Assembly: GCA_029204225.1 (NCBI GenBank)
Contig: CM055097.1
Span: forward strand, 3,876,620 to 3,940,619
Direction: 5' to 3'
Length of the DNA: 64,000 bases
Source of the DNA: Diphasiastrum complanatum
Lineage: Eukaryota; Streptophyta; Lycopodiopsida; Lycopodiales; Lycopodiaceae
Below, in pieces: positions 34,641 to 44,152 of this stretch. Numbering within the stretch: position 1 is the stretch's first letter; each line of letters starts with the position of its first letter. A program made the translations under genes and the position numbers. Under the pieces are notes generated by a model. The model saw only the letters and a list, made by a program, of their open reading frames with translations. It was not told where the DNA came from and searched no databases.

Positions 34641-35677
34641 ATGGCTACAACGATCCAAACGAGAATAGCAATCAATCTTGATGGAGCAAACTACCGAATA
34701 TGGAAGTTTAAAATCAAAATGCTTCTGAAGGGTGAGAGCATCAAGTCAGTGACCGATCTCACAGAAGAACAGCCTTTAGAGAGAGACTCGAGAAGAGCTG
34801 AGTGGATCAGAAAAGATGAGCATGCAATGGCAATCATCGTTTCATCCATCAGTAGCCTCCTCAATAGGACGACCATCCCACTAGACCAAAAACTGAACCT
34901 GCCAATGGCGACGATTGAAGATTGAAGATTGAATATTGTATGAGCAGCTATAAAGCATGGGAAAGACTAAAACAGAACTACGAAGTAAAGACTGTCACTT
35001 CGGTGATGCACCTCCATAATCAGTTGCAAGCCATGCGATGGAATGACAATCAGTTAGATCAGCATGTCGAGAAGATTAGAACAATCTTCGCTCAACTTGT
35101 TGTATCTGGACAGGAGCACCAGGTCTCAACAACGCAACAACTGATGCACTTTTTGAAATCATTGTCGACGTCCTTTCAGGAATGCTCATTCTGAGCTTAC
35201 CAGACATGAGATTCGAGCGAGCTGTCAATCTTGTCGCTGATGAGAGACAAAGGAGAAGGAAGCAGTGATCAGGAGAAGGCCCGTTTCACAAAGGGAAGGA
35301 AGAAGAACAAAAACAAGCCCAGCTTCGACAAAATGAATCCAAAGTCTTCGAGTAGAGGCAACGACAACCAACAAACCTCCTCCTGTGATCACTGTGACAA
35401 GTCGGGACACACAGCCAACAAATACTGGTTTAACCTGACAATACCTTACATGCACTACAATAAGAAGGGTCACTCTACATACGATTGCAGATTCAACCTG
35501 AAAAGAAAAAACAAGGCTGAGAAAGCAAATGTTGCAGAGTCATCAAGGGATGCTGACAAAAGCGATGAAGCCTTCACAATATTCAATGAGGCTTCAACAA
35601 GCTACACAAAGCGAGACTATGACATAGTCATCGAATCAGGAGCAACCTCTACATTACCTGCATCAAGAAAATATTGA
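34641..35677 (+). pseudogene. copia-type gag with degenerate zinc knuckles, no pol
   Basis: ATG at 34641. Three frames together give a UBN2-type gag: NLDGANYRIWKFKIKMLLKG, then YKAWERLKQNYEVKTVTSVM and NDNQLDQHVEKIRTIFAQL, then a basic linker. A 7-bp phrase (GAAGATT) is repeated near 34916-34932 and shifts the frame; another shift lies near 35185. The first zinc knuckle CDHCDKSGHTANKY has Tyr for its last Cys; the second, MHYNKKGHSTYDC, lacks two Cys. The frame ends at IESGATS, the protease active site with Glu in place of Asp. Neither the gag nor the protease looks functional. Confidence 0.88.
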
Positions 35678-35762
35678 TCAACTACAGAGAACTCGACAAC
35701 AACAAAGCATTGGTGAATATATCCAGACCAAACACCGACTTATGTGAAGCCAGCCAAAAGGG

Positions 35763-36135
35763 TGTCTTTTAAACTGCTACTTAGTGACCTTATAGTGTTC
35801 CCAGATATATGATAAAAAGAGAATGAACAAAAACTATGTATGAAAGTCTGCCAACGAGCAGAACATAGCTGATTCGTGAGAGGAGTGACAGGCTGCCAAC
35901 GAGCGAGACACTTCTCACTCATAACGGAAATACAAATTACAATTGTTCTCTTCACTTAATCTTTTATCATTCATATCGTTTGTTTGATAGAATGATTTTG
36001 TGTTTGTGGTCGGTAGTCGTTTGCTTAGGATCTTGCATTAATTCCATAAGCTTGCCTAAGTAGGTAACAAAAGTCAGGTGTAGACAAGATCAAGAGATGT
36101 GCCTGGCGAAATGAAAATAATCGCGAACATCTACA
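35763..36135 (+). repeat. 3' LTR of the gag-only element
   Basis: 373 bp, TG...CA; aligns with 34190-34604. Contains an extra CGGTAGTCG near 36010. Confidence 0.85.
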
Positions 36136-36612
36136 CAATAGACCATTTTTTTGATTTTAGGTGTTTTTTTCTTTTTTTGGGAAGTTTTTCTTCAATTTCC
36201 AGAAAATGGTTCGGAAGTAACCTTCGCCCTTCAATTTGTAGCTTCACTGCATCAAGGCGGTCCTGCCTGCAAGTGGGCGAAGGTTGGTTGTCACAGAAAC
36301 AAAAAGGTTAAGTGTCCTGATGAAGATTTTGCCCCTTTTGTCACCCAAATTGTAGAAAATGAATGATTGTTTTGGCTTCTCTAATTTATTCATATTTAAA
36401 TGGGTCTTAGGAATGGTGATCTATTTGGCTTTCCTTTCTCGACAATCAAAACAAATTTCAAACAAAAAATCCACACAAACCAAGCAAAATTCTCTCCAAA
36501 ATTAACCCTAAAATGCAATTTTAACACTATTATGCCAAGACAAGATGCCTAAATACAAGCTAACATCCATCCATGGATCAGAAACATGCTGAAAATGAAA
36601 AAATTGGCGTAA
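36136..36612 (-). other. Possible internal start of a minus-strand LTR element
   Basis: No ORF of note. Lies directly downstream (minus strand) of a tRNA-Asp primer site, so it may be the leader of a truncated gypsy element. CTTCGCCC and GGCGAAGGTT words occur at 36222 and 36277. Confidence 0.35.
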
Positions 36613-36631
36613 CTCCCTGGCAACGGCGCCA
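36613..36631 (-). promoter_or_regulatory. Primer binding site, tRNA-Asp type
   Basis: Minus strand reads TGGCGCCGTTGCCAGGGAG, an intact plant gypsy-type primer site. Immediately to its right (plus strand) TGTAGCGGATATC begins what should be the LTR. Confidence 0.8.
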
Positions 36632-36635
36632 AAAT

Positions 36636-36831
36636 TGTAGCGGATATCTCCTATCCAATTTAATACTAGATCCAAGCACATACAAGAATCAAAGGATGAA
36701 GAAGATCTTAACTTGTCACGTGAGATTCAATACCATGAGAGTGATAGCATAGTTCAGGTTCAAGCACATGCTTATGATTCCACAATTAACACTACGATCC
36801 ATTAACACTTATCCAACCAAAGGTCAAGCTT

Positions 36832-36925
<94 letters not shown>

Positions 36926-37212
36926 AAAAAGTATATCAAAGATCAATCCCAACAATTATCCAATACAATAAACATAAAGATCCAAATAAAACATGAGAGA
37001 TGGAGCAAGAAAGAAGAGCAAGGACATCCGATTTCAATTCGATTGTTGGGATGGATTTTTCATCGAGGGATTGGTCCTGTCGGAAGATCCCCAGCGGGGG
37101 AAGGCCCGACACTGCCCTTACGCGAGTGACTAGGGCAACGACGTTTCCAATCCCGGGGCCCGTCCTAGTCACCCCGTACTCCCGGGTCAATGAGAGTTTT
37201 CCAGGATCTTAG
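36636..37212 (-). repeat. LTR-like block next to the primer site
   Basis: Starts TGTAGCGG at 36636. Right boundary unknown; 37080-37190 is GC-rich and unlike the surroundings. No second copy in the window, so it is a truncated element or a solo LTR plus leader. Includes the dinucleotide microsatellite. Confidence 0.45.
36835..36923. repeat. Compound microsatellite (TC)n(AC)n
   Basis: About 30 TC units pass directly into about 15 AC units. Confidence 0.97.
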
Positions 37213-39357
37213 AGGTATAAATGGGAGATGACATGGCTACTCAGTTAAGTGCTCGACTTGACTTCTCATATTCTTGGTCTATAAAGCAATGGTAGATACT
37301 GTGTGCTTGGGTAGGATCTAACAGGACCTCGAGAGACTCTAGATCAAAAACAGTTTAGTCCTAATAGGATCCCAACCTTATGGGATGCTAATAAGACTCT
37401 AACAGATTCTAAAAGGGAGTCATGGGAGGTCCACCCTAGAGCCCAACCTACAAATTCAATCTACTATCAGTGACAAGCCAATTGTTATCTTGCAACATAC
37501 TTTGCGAGTTTGGCTCCCGTGCCTATGTGCATCATTGCATGGTTAACTTCTTCAGTGCTCTTGAAATGGGATCTCTTTTGTATCTGATTCTATATGGTCG
37601 AAAAAGCTTCTTGAGAGCTCGAAGCATGTTTGATCGACTTGAAACACGGTTTTGATATTAGAATTGGTAGACGGGTCATATGTTAACAGCTTCAAAGTGA
37701 AAATGAAGAATATTCTCCTTACCCAAGGTATGTTCAAGGGGGACATGCTCTACAACTAGCTCCTTTGAAGTCTCTACCCATTCAAGTCATGACGCTCGAA
37801 GATTTCTACTCGACTTGTGTTTTGGGGGCCTATTCAACTGATGAAGTGCTAGCCATGCAGGTAAGTCGAATCAGACTTCTCTCAACTTGAAATATGAATT
37901 TGCCTTTTCTATCTATGGTCGTTTTGTGTGCAAGACAACATTTCCCATTCAATTTCACCTAACCAATTTTGGATCTATGTGACATTCTCCCTTGGTAATG
38001 TTTGTTGACTGTCCCACTTGCTAATCAACATCCCATCGCGATAGACCTTAAGTCGATAAAGCTTCCTTCCATCCTCTATAGGTTCTTCTCATATTTGGTT
38101 TCGTTTGCAACCATCTCTAGGCAACTTAATTTCACTGGCATGGTCCCTCTTGTATTGATTAATTGACTTATCATCCCTATGATGTTCTTAGCTTCCGGTC
38201 GATATTCTTGATTAACAGCTACCTCAGAGGTCCATGATTGTATACTTGGAGTCGATATCACTTAGGCTCCCTTTGGGGTAATTCCATAGAACCACATTAC
38301 ATTGACAAACAACCCATATCATGTCCCTCCTTTATGTAGAAACATTGTGGTTTGGGCCCAATGTAATGCCTTCTGGCCCTAGTGTCAAGGGTAGGTCCAT
38401 AAAAGTGTGTGGTTTCCATCAATCAGTCATAAGCAAAGGGCTCGAGTGATATCTGCCAGACTCAACTTATGGTGCTCGATATAGGAGTTCAGTTCAGTTC
38501 CGGTATTTATCAAGTCTCTCAATAAGTTACATCAATTCATAGATGGTTTTTAGCAAATACAAAATGGATTCAGTTGAAAGTGTATGCTTGGCTATTTTTC
38601 TCACTGTGCTCAGGGGATCGACGCAGCTTGGCTGCTAGGTGGCCGAGTGCTCGCCTCCCAAGGCCCGTGTGTTTCAACGAGTGGCCTAGGCAGGTGCTCT
38701 AGGTGATGCAGTGACAGAGCAACAAATATTTTCTCCTAACTCGGGAGGTGTGTTTCACCCTCACCGAGTATAAAAGCCACCTCTATGTTTCAAGAGGGTC
38801 GACATTGTTTTTACACTTACAACCAAGAAATTTGCGTATACACACTTACGATCAGTATCCAAGCGTTTTCAATAATTTTAACTTCCAAGCAATCCCTTCT
38901 TGTGATTTATAAAACAGGCACCTTGATGAAACTCAATAGACACCTCATAGAATTTTTCAAACCACAATCGATATATGGGCTCTCTATTACCTCAATATCA
39001 TAATAGTATTTTTCAAAAGGTAATATAACAGTAATCTAGAGTCATTCTAGTCAAGTCACAAACGATTATCCAAACAGTCATTTACCTTTTCCCAATCGTT
39101 CAACTAAACAGACACTTTCCACCTACGAAAAACAAACCGTTTTATTGGGTAAGCTTGACATCACGCGTATCATTTACTCAAAGGAAACGATAAATTAAGT
39201 TAGAAAGTATACCTCAATGACCTTGGGGGATGGTGAATCTAGTGAAAGTCTTGCTCTAGTCTTCACAAGCCAGGATTTTGTGCATTGAGGCCTTCCTTAA
39301 AGCTAGGTCCTTGTTGAAAATTGGATCACATTGTATAAAGAGGGAAAAGGACACCTA

Positions 39358-39376
39358 CCCCCCCCCCCCCCCCCCT
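39358..39376. repeat. 19-base cytosine run
   Basis: Uninterrupted C tract followed by a CT-rich stretch. Confidence 0.95.
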
Positions 39377-40857
39377 TCTTCATTCTTCTTCTTTTGCTTC
39401 TGCTACTGTTCGCGATCTGCTCCTTCGCTGCTGCTCGCTGATCGAACTCCTACCTCAGTCTCTGTCTGCTGCTTGCACATCGTGCTCCTTTCTCATTCGT
39501 TGGCCGCACTTTCTACCTCTGTTGTCTAGCTCGTTGATGGCTCTTGCTCGCTGCCTTCTCTGCTAGCTGAGTTTGGAGTGCTTTGATACAAGCACTGGTT
39601 GCGAGTTCAGATTTTATGTTTGTTGCGGCCCTGGGGTGTCTACTGATTCATAGGTGAAGAGTTAGCTACTCACTGGCCGCGATGGTGAACTCAGGTGTGC
39701 CGATCTAGGCAGGGTGGAGGTAACTGCTCGCTGGCAGACTACTTGAAGTGTGGATCCACTGTGTAGCACAAATTTTAGATAGTTTGGATATGTTCTGAAT
39801 CAGCAAAGCAGAGTATTCATATTTCAGCCGTTCATCCCTTTGTAAATGATTTCAGAGTGAAAACAAATGCATCATTGTTCTTGATTCTTGCTCTAGCAGA
39901 CAGGCGATTTGGTAGTCGACCTATATGGCCGATTCTAGTGTAAGGACAATGTCCTCTCACCTTTCGGATTCCCTTCTACGAGTAGAGAGCGGCCTCGTAG
40001 ATATTGCATACAGGCTATGTTTAGAGTAACGGCCCCCTCCCCACAGTGTCATGCCCTCACAAAGTGTTACATTGTCCTCAAAAAGGTGAAAATTGGCTTT
40101 TTAGAACATAACATCCACACGACAATGGCTTTCACAAGGTGCTGGTCTCTGCACACATTAATGCTTCTCACGAGCTCACAACAACAATGGCCTCAACAGA
40201 ATGGCTTTTCACAGTGTCAGCTACACCTCACAAACTAACTTAAGTAAGGTGGGATAGCATAAGATATGGATACTTGAATGAAGCTTTGAACACTAAGAAG
40301 TCTCCCTCATAGACAATGCAGAATTACCAGCATACAGACCTTTGAAAAACTCTTCATACTAATCACTCCTTCTCACAGGACTCAAAGACATGGATTCCAC
40401 AGGTGGGAAAAACTTTTGAATTTCATGACACAGAATTGAAGTACTAAAGGGGACACTCAGAATCAAAACCCAAAGAGTTGCTGGCATCCATGATCTTACC
40501 AAAACACATTGGCTCAATGAAGATACCTTACTAAATCACTCTCATTCAATGCAAAGCTTCTCTAACCAACACCTCCCACGCAAGGATCGATATATTCTTC
40601 ACAAAGGGGCTCCATCACAAGATGCTAACATCTGAAGAATAATACTAAGATCCACACATTCACTTGCGGGGCCAGTGAGCCTCCTATTGATGTCCACTCC
40701 TCAATGTGGTTTAATTTGGGTCATCATTGTTGTTTGAACTGGAAATGGTCGTGAATATGACAATACGTATGTGTTGGTATTGACGTTGTAGCTATGAGGC
40801 AATATACATAAAAGTTTTGGCATTAGTTTCATAGTACTCTATTTTTTTAAGCCCATG

Positions 40858-40858
<1 letters not shown>

Positions 40859-40899
<41 letters not shown>
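40859..40899. repeat. (GA)n microsatellite
   Basis: About 20 AG units preceding ATGGTGACA. Confidence 0.95.
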
Positions 40900-40902
<3 letters not shown>

Positions 40903-40989
40903 TGACATTTTTTTCTTACTAATTTTTAAGACTCCCATTGATTGTCTACATTATTTATCCCTCTTATTTCGTTGCACCCATTATGTTAG

Positions 40990-41210
40990 ATACTGGATCC
41001 CCTAGTCAGAGGTTAGGCCATAGTCGCGGGTCATCCCGCCTTTCCTCTATGAGCCCTAAGTGAGCTTTTTAGTTACCTTGACCAGTTGTCTTCCTCGCAT
41101 TAGGATAGGGTCTTACAGCGCTTGAGGGCTCGACGCGAGGCTCGTAGCTCCTCCCGATTGGTTGAGTACACATCATCGACCGAGGAGATTCAGTCCACTC
41201 CTTGTGTAGA
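40990..41210 (+). pseudogene. Partial copy of the Ser-rich ORF found at 50.9 kb
   Basis: Aligns on the same strand with 50885-51115, sharing GCGGGTCATCCCG and, in translation, RARREARSSSRLVEYTSSTEEIQS against RARWDAQSSGRLSTSSCSEEIQS. Similarity ends at about 41208, where the sequence passes into the gene remnant starting at 41257. Family not recognised; present twice, so it is a repeat. Confidence 0.65.
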
Positions 41211-41256
41211 CCAGTCACATGTTTCCCTATATAGAAGCTCTTGGAAAGGCAAGATA

Positions 41257-42406
41257 ATGGATTTTAAAGTATCACTTGCCGGTCAATCTATCACGGAAGT
41301 TTTAGTTCAGCATGCTTATCTTCACAATGAGCTCAACATTCATGATTTGAATCCAAATGATAGAAGAAAATGCAATTGTAAGTTTTCAGATTTAATTTCT
41401 TTTAAGGTTAGCATTTTCTTTAAATTATATTTTTCTTGTGATATTTTTGTTGGTTTTGCAGATTTGTATCCATCAAATTTCATTGAATGGCAAACAGTTC
41501 AATCGATTGCAGGAATAATCGATGTCATACATTCAGATATCGGTATTTTACAATATAAAGGTCGTTCTCCAAAATCACTTTTAGAGTCAGGAGTTTTCTT
41601 TTATGATCACATCTATTTTTCTGATAAAAATGGTCTAGTAGGTAGATTAGAGCCATATCCTCTACCAAATTTTTCGAGTAAGGAATGGATTTCTCCTGAT
41701 GCAGCAATTTCAAAAAGTTTTTGATCTAGGCTATATATTGATATTCAAAGTATATTAAAATGTAGCACTGGATCAAAGAATAATAGATTAAGTTGGTATC
41801 TACCTTTTAATATTTTTGTTGATTTTTTTTCCAAATGCAATGTTCGGAGAACGAAAACAATGTTTATTTGTAAGGACTTGACTACTAAAATAATCGCCGA
41901 GTTGTTGGATGATGGTTGGGATACAAAACAAAATCAGCAAGTTGAGTGCAAAGTATGTTACTCATCCATGACATTTAGATATCACATCGAAAAACAAATG
42001 CTCACTTTGCTGCTGTATTATAGAAGATGGATTAAATCCAAAAATGTTTGGAAGCCACTTGATTAAGATTTTGTTATAAACCCTCAAGCGCAACTTCAGA
42101 TAACAATGAAAAGAAATGACAACATTTTTGCAATGGTTGAGGTTGAGGAAGATTGGTGTCTCAATGACATTCGATCAGAACTAGACATGCTGCAATTCGA
42201 TCTACCTCAGTACTATCAATTTCGATTGAATGGTGTAAAGGTACGTTATGCCATGTAAAAATATTTCTTTTTTTCTATTTCTAAGTGAATCAGTTTCATA
42301 AAATATATTAACTGAAACAATTTCTCTTGTGCAGGTAAGAGTAAGGCAGAAAGGGCATATAAAATGCAAAGATATTGGAACATCCATCGAAATTGAAGAT
42401 CCATAG
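41257..42406 (+). pseudogene. Intron-containing gene remnant ending in a possible ubiquitin-like domain
   Basis: One frame runs from the ATG at 41257 to a TAG ending at 42406 across two introns: 41378-41461 (84 nt, GTAAGT...TTTTGCAG) and 42241-42334 (94 nt, GTACGT...TTGTGCAG). Exon reading gives GQSITEVLVQHAYLHNELN, then SNFIEWQTVQSIAGIIDVI, GVFFYDHIYFSDKNGLVG and LTTKIIAELLDDGWDTK. The end reads VEVEEDWCLNDIRSELDML, FRLNGVKV and KCKDIGTSIEIED, a strand-helix-strand order like a beta-grasp (ubiquitin-like) fold. TGA at 41722-41724 and TAA at 42064-42066 break the frame. I do not recognise the protein. Sequence upstream of 41210 belongs to another repeat, so the real 5' end may be lost. Confidence 0.6.
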
Positions 42407-42544
42407 ATTATGAGCTATGGAATTTTGTATTATATGTAATACAATTTTTTGTATACATCATCTTTGAAAATATATGAACCACTTTTTCTATAAGGCTCTT
42501 TCATTTCTATGATCTTTGTTTTCATGGTGCAAAACACAATGTAA

Positions 42545-42650
42545 TTGCAATTGGATAATATGAGTTCTCGATAACAAGATTCATTGTCTCCTATAGGAAA
42601 TGCATTATCTCCATTGGGGAGATCTTCAGTCACTTGAATTCCAGTAACCA
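42545..42650 (-). pseudogene. Decayed second copy of the last exon of the C48-like gene
   Basis: The minus strand shares CCAATGGAGATAATGCA and flanking sequence with the last exon at 43256-43092, and reads SPMEIMHF then MNLVIENS against FPMEIMHF and IKLVIKNS there. Two stops interrupt it. A partial duplication about 0.6 kb from the original. Confidence 0.7.
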
Positions 42651-42658
42651 CTACAATC

Positions 42659-42677
42659 AGATATCGAATCGATGCTT
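42659..42677 (+). repeat. Half unit of the 71-bp repeat (left arm only)
   Basis: GATATCGAATCGATGCTTG matches the left arm of the 71-bp units; no right arm is found 52 bp away. Confidence 0.5.
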
Positions 42678-42707
42678 GCCCTTGTTGAAGTCTCGTATAT
42701 ATCGGTT

Positions 42708-42932
42708 GTATTTTTTGTCTTCATTGCCTTGGTCTGTATTGTCCTTGTCTTGGCATATTTGGATATATTCAGATGATGATCTGATCAAAGCTTTGCTGCA
42801 ACAAATCTAAATGAACTAATGTCGCATGTTTGGATTGGTTGTGACAAAGGTTCGATCAGATCATCATTCTGAACTTATCCAAAAAAAACCATGGTAAAGA
42901 CAAGGCAGACCAAGGCTATGAAAAACAAACAT
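42708..42932. repeat. Long imperfect hairpin (foldback)
   Basis: Left arm from about 42708 to 42812 pairs with 42829 to 42932. The best parts are GCCTTGGTCTG / CAGACCAAGGC and GATGATCTGATC / GATCAGATCATC. The loop is about 16 bases. Total about 225 bp, almost all stem. Could be a foldback MITE or a degenerate inverted duplication. Confidence 0.75.
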
Positions 42933-43504
42933 GTCGGAATACCGTAGAAATTGAAGATGAATGAATCATAACCTCATTTGATAAGAGAAAAAAAAAACAA
43001 GTAAGAACAACCATAGAAAAACTATAAATATATTTCTATTAAAATTTTCTGTACATGTGTCTCATCCACATCAAGTGAGACGAATATTTGATCAGTATCG
43101 ACTATCTATGATCTCTAAATCCATTTCTCCAGTTGGAAGTAGCTTGGGTGGAGAACACTCGGCCACTGCAACTGGACATGAATTTTTGATCACAAGCTTT
43201 ATGGTCTCCTTCCTGAAGTGCATTATCTCCATTGGGAAGACCTTCGGGCATTTAAACTGAAAAAAAGAACATAAACACAGTTAAATGTAATTAATCAAAG
43301 ATCAATTAATAGAAATTTGAATATAAAAAAAACAAAAACATAGGTAAAAGCTATTAATCGAAGATTACCTCTTCCAGATTTGGAAGTCCATCTTGTAGTG
43401 CAAGCCAATTAAAAAAGTGTTTGGCATTGCATACAGTATACCAACCACAACTAACAGAATCAACTTGCTGGGAGGGTTGCAGAATCCAAATTTTAATATT
43501 ATGA

Positions 43505-43575
43505 GATATCGGATCAACGCGCAGGATGTTATAATTAAATCGACAACGGACACAAGCGCGCGTCGAATTGATATC
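43505..43575. repeat. 71-bp inverted-arm unit 1
   Basis: Left arm GATATCGGATCAACGCGCA; right arm (complement) GATATCAATTCGACGCGCG. 71 bp from outer edge to outer edge. Confidence 0.88.
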
Positions 43576-43591
43576 CAAAAAATATTGTTTT

Positions 43592-43662
43592 AATATTGGA
43601 TCAACGTGCACGTTATGAAAAGAAACCAAACAATAACTACAAGGGCGCATCAAACCGATATT
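43592..43662. repeat. 71-bp inverted-arm unit 2
   Basis: Left arm AATATTGGATCAACGTGCA; right arm (complement) AATATCGGTTTGATGCGCC. Starts 16 bp after unit 1. Confidence 0.85.
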
Positions 43663-44152
43663 GATAAATTTTTACCTCTGCATCAACAATTTTTAGTTTC
43701 GTATATGCTTTTGTATTTGGTATTGGAAAGGGCCAATATTTTCTGGATATGGCTCTTGGCAATTGTGTGTGTGTGTGTGTAATAGAGTTCATCTTTAAAC
43801 AAACTGGATTACGCACACCCTCATCATTGACGTATAAGGACAACACATATAAGATCCAATAATCACTGCAATCAGAAAACAATAAATTTATGAGAATCAA
43901 TGTGAAAACAAAATTCATATGAAAAATTCACATAATAAAATTTGAAAAAAGACACTTACTTTGTTATGTATGACAGCACGAGAATTGGAGTCCCCAGTCT
44001 GACGTGTTGGAGCATATCATCGTGCAGACTTTTGAAATCAGGGAAATGAAATGCAGCCATGAATTGAAGGGGAAACAATGCTACATCTATAAACAATGGG
44101 GTCTGGAAAAACTCCATCTAGTACTAAATGGCCCCACCTCCTACATTGTCAC

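Larger units (their letters stand above)
34190..36135 (+). mobile_element. Short LTR retrotransposon carrying only gag (TR-GAG-like)
   Basis: Direct repeats 34190-34604 and 35763-36135 end in GAACATCTACA. The left one is followed at once by TGGTATCAGAACA, a tRNA-Met primer site with one change. The right one is preceded by AAAAGGG and begins TGTCTTTTAAACTG; the left starts TAATTTTTAAACTA. The 1.16-kb interior contains copia gag and the first residues of protease, nothing else. No target duplication is evident (AGGGA against CAATA). The arrangement matches plant terminal-repeat elements with a GAG domain, which depend on other elements for RT and integrase. Confidence 0.87.
37213..40980. other. 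Long interval without recognised genes
   Basis: Short ORFs only, no supported domain. Holds a 19-base C run (39358-39376) and a (GA)n microsatellite (about 40859-40899). Several stretches (38620-38760, 39400-39720) are GC-richer and repeat-like, but no boundary or partner copy was found. Confidence 0.45.
43092..44117 (-). pseudogene. C48/Ulp1-like cysteine protease remnant, four exons
   Basis: Proposed exons: 44117-43960, 43865 to about 43680, about 43503-43369, and 43256-43092 (stop TGA). Introns 43959-43866 (94 nt) and 43368-43257 (112 nt) have GTAAGT/GCAG and GTAATC/TCAG ends. Exon 2 starts NDYWILYVLSLYV, like the HWxL strand of Ulp1-type proteases but with Tyr for the catalytic His; KIVDAE could hold the Asp. 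Exon 3 has QVDSVSCGWYTVCNAKHFF, matching the Gln-x5-Cys-Gly oxyanion/nucleophile motif. Two 71-bp units (43505-43575, 43592-43662) lie between exons 2 and 3 where coding should be nearly continuous. Upstream two TAG codons (44118-44126) separate it from the H3-like ORF ending at 44153; the two may have been one gene. Likely role of the family: cleavage of SUMO-like tags or a viral/transposon precursor; here apparently inactive. Confidence 0.6.

Noticed and set aside
38600-38760. Possible tRNA-derived sequence around GGTGGCCGAGTGCTCGCC
   Set aside because: It resembles an A box, but no proper B box or acceptor stem was found.
43505-43662. CRISPR-like repeat-spacer array
   Set aside because: Arms are inverted, copies are scattered, and the genome is a plant nucleus.
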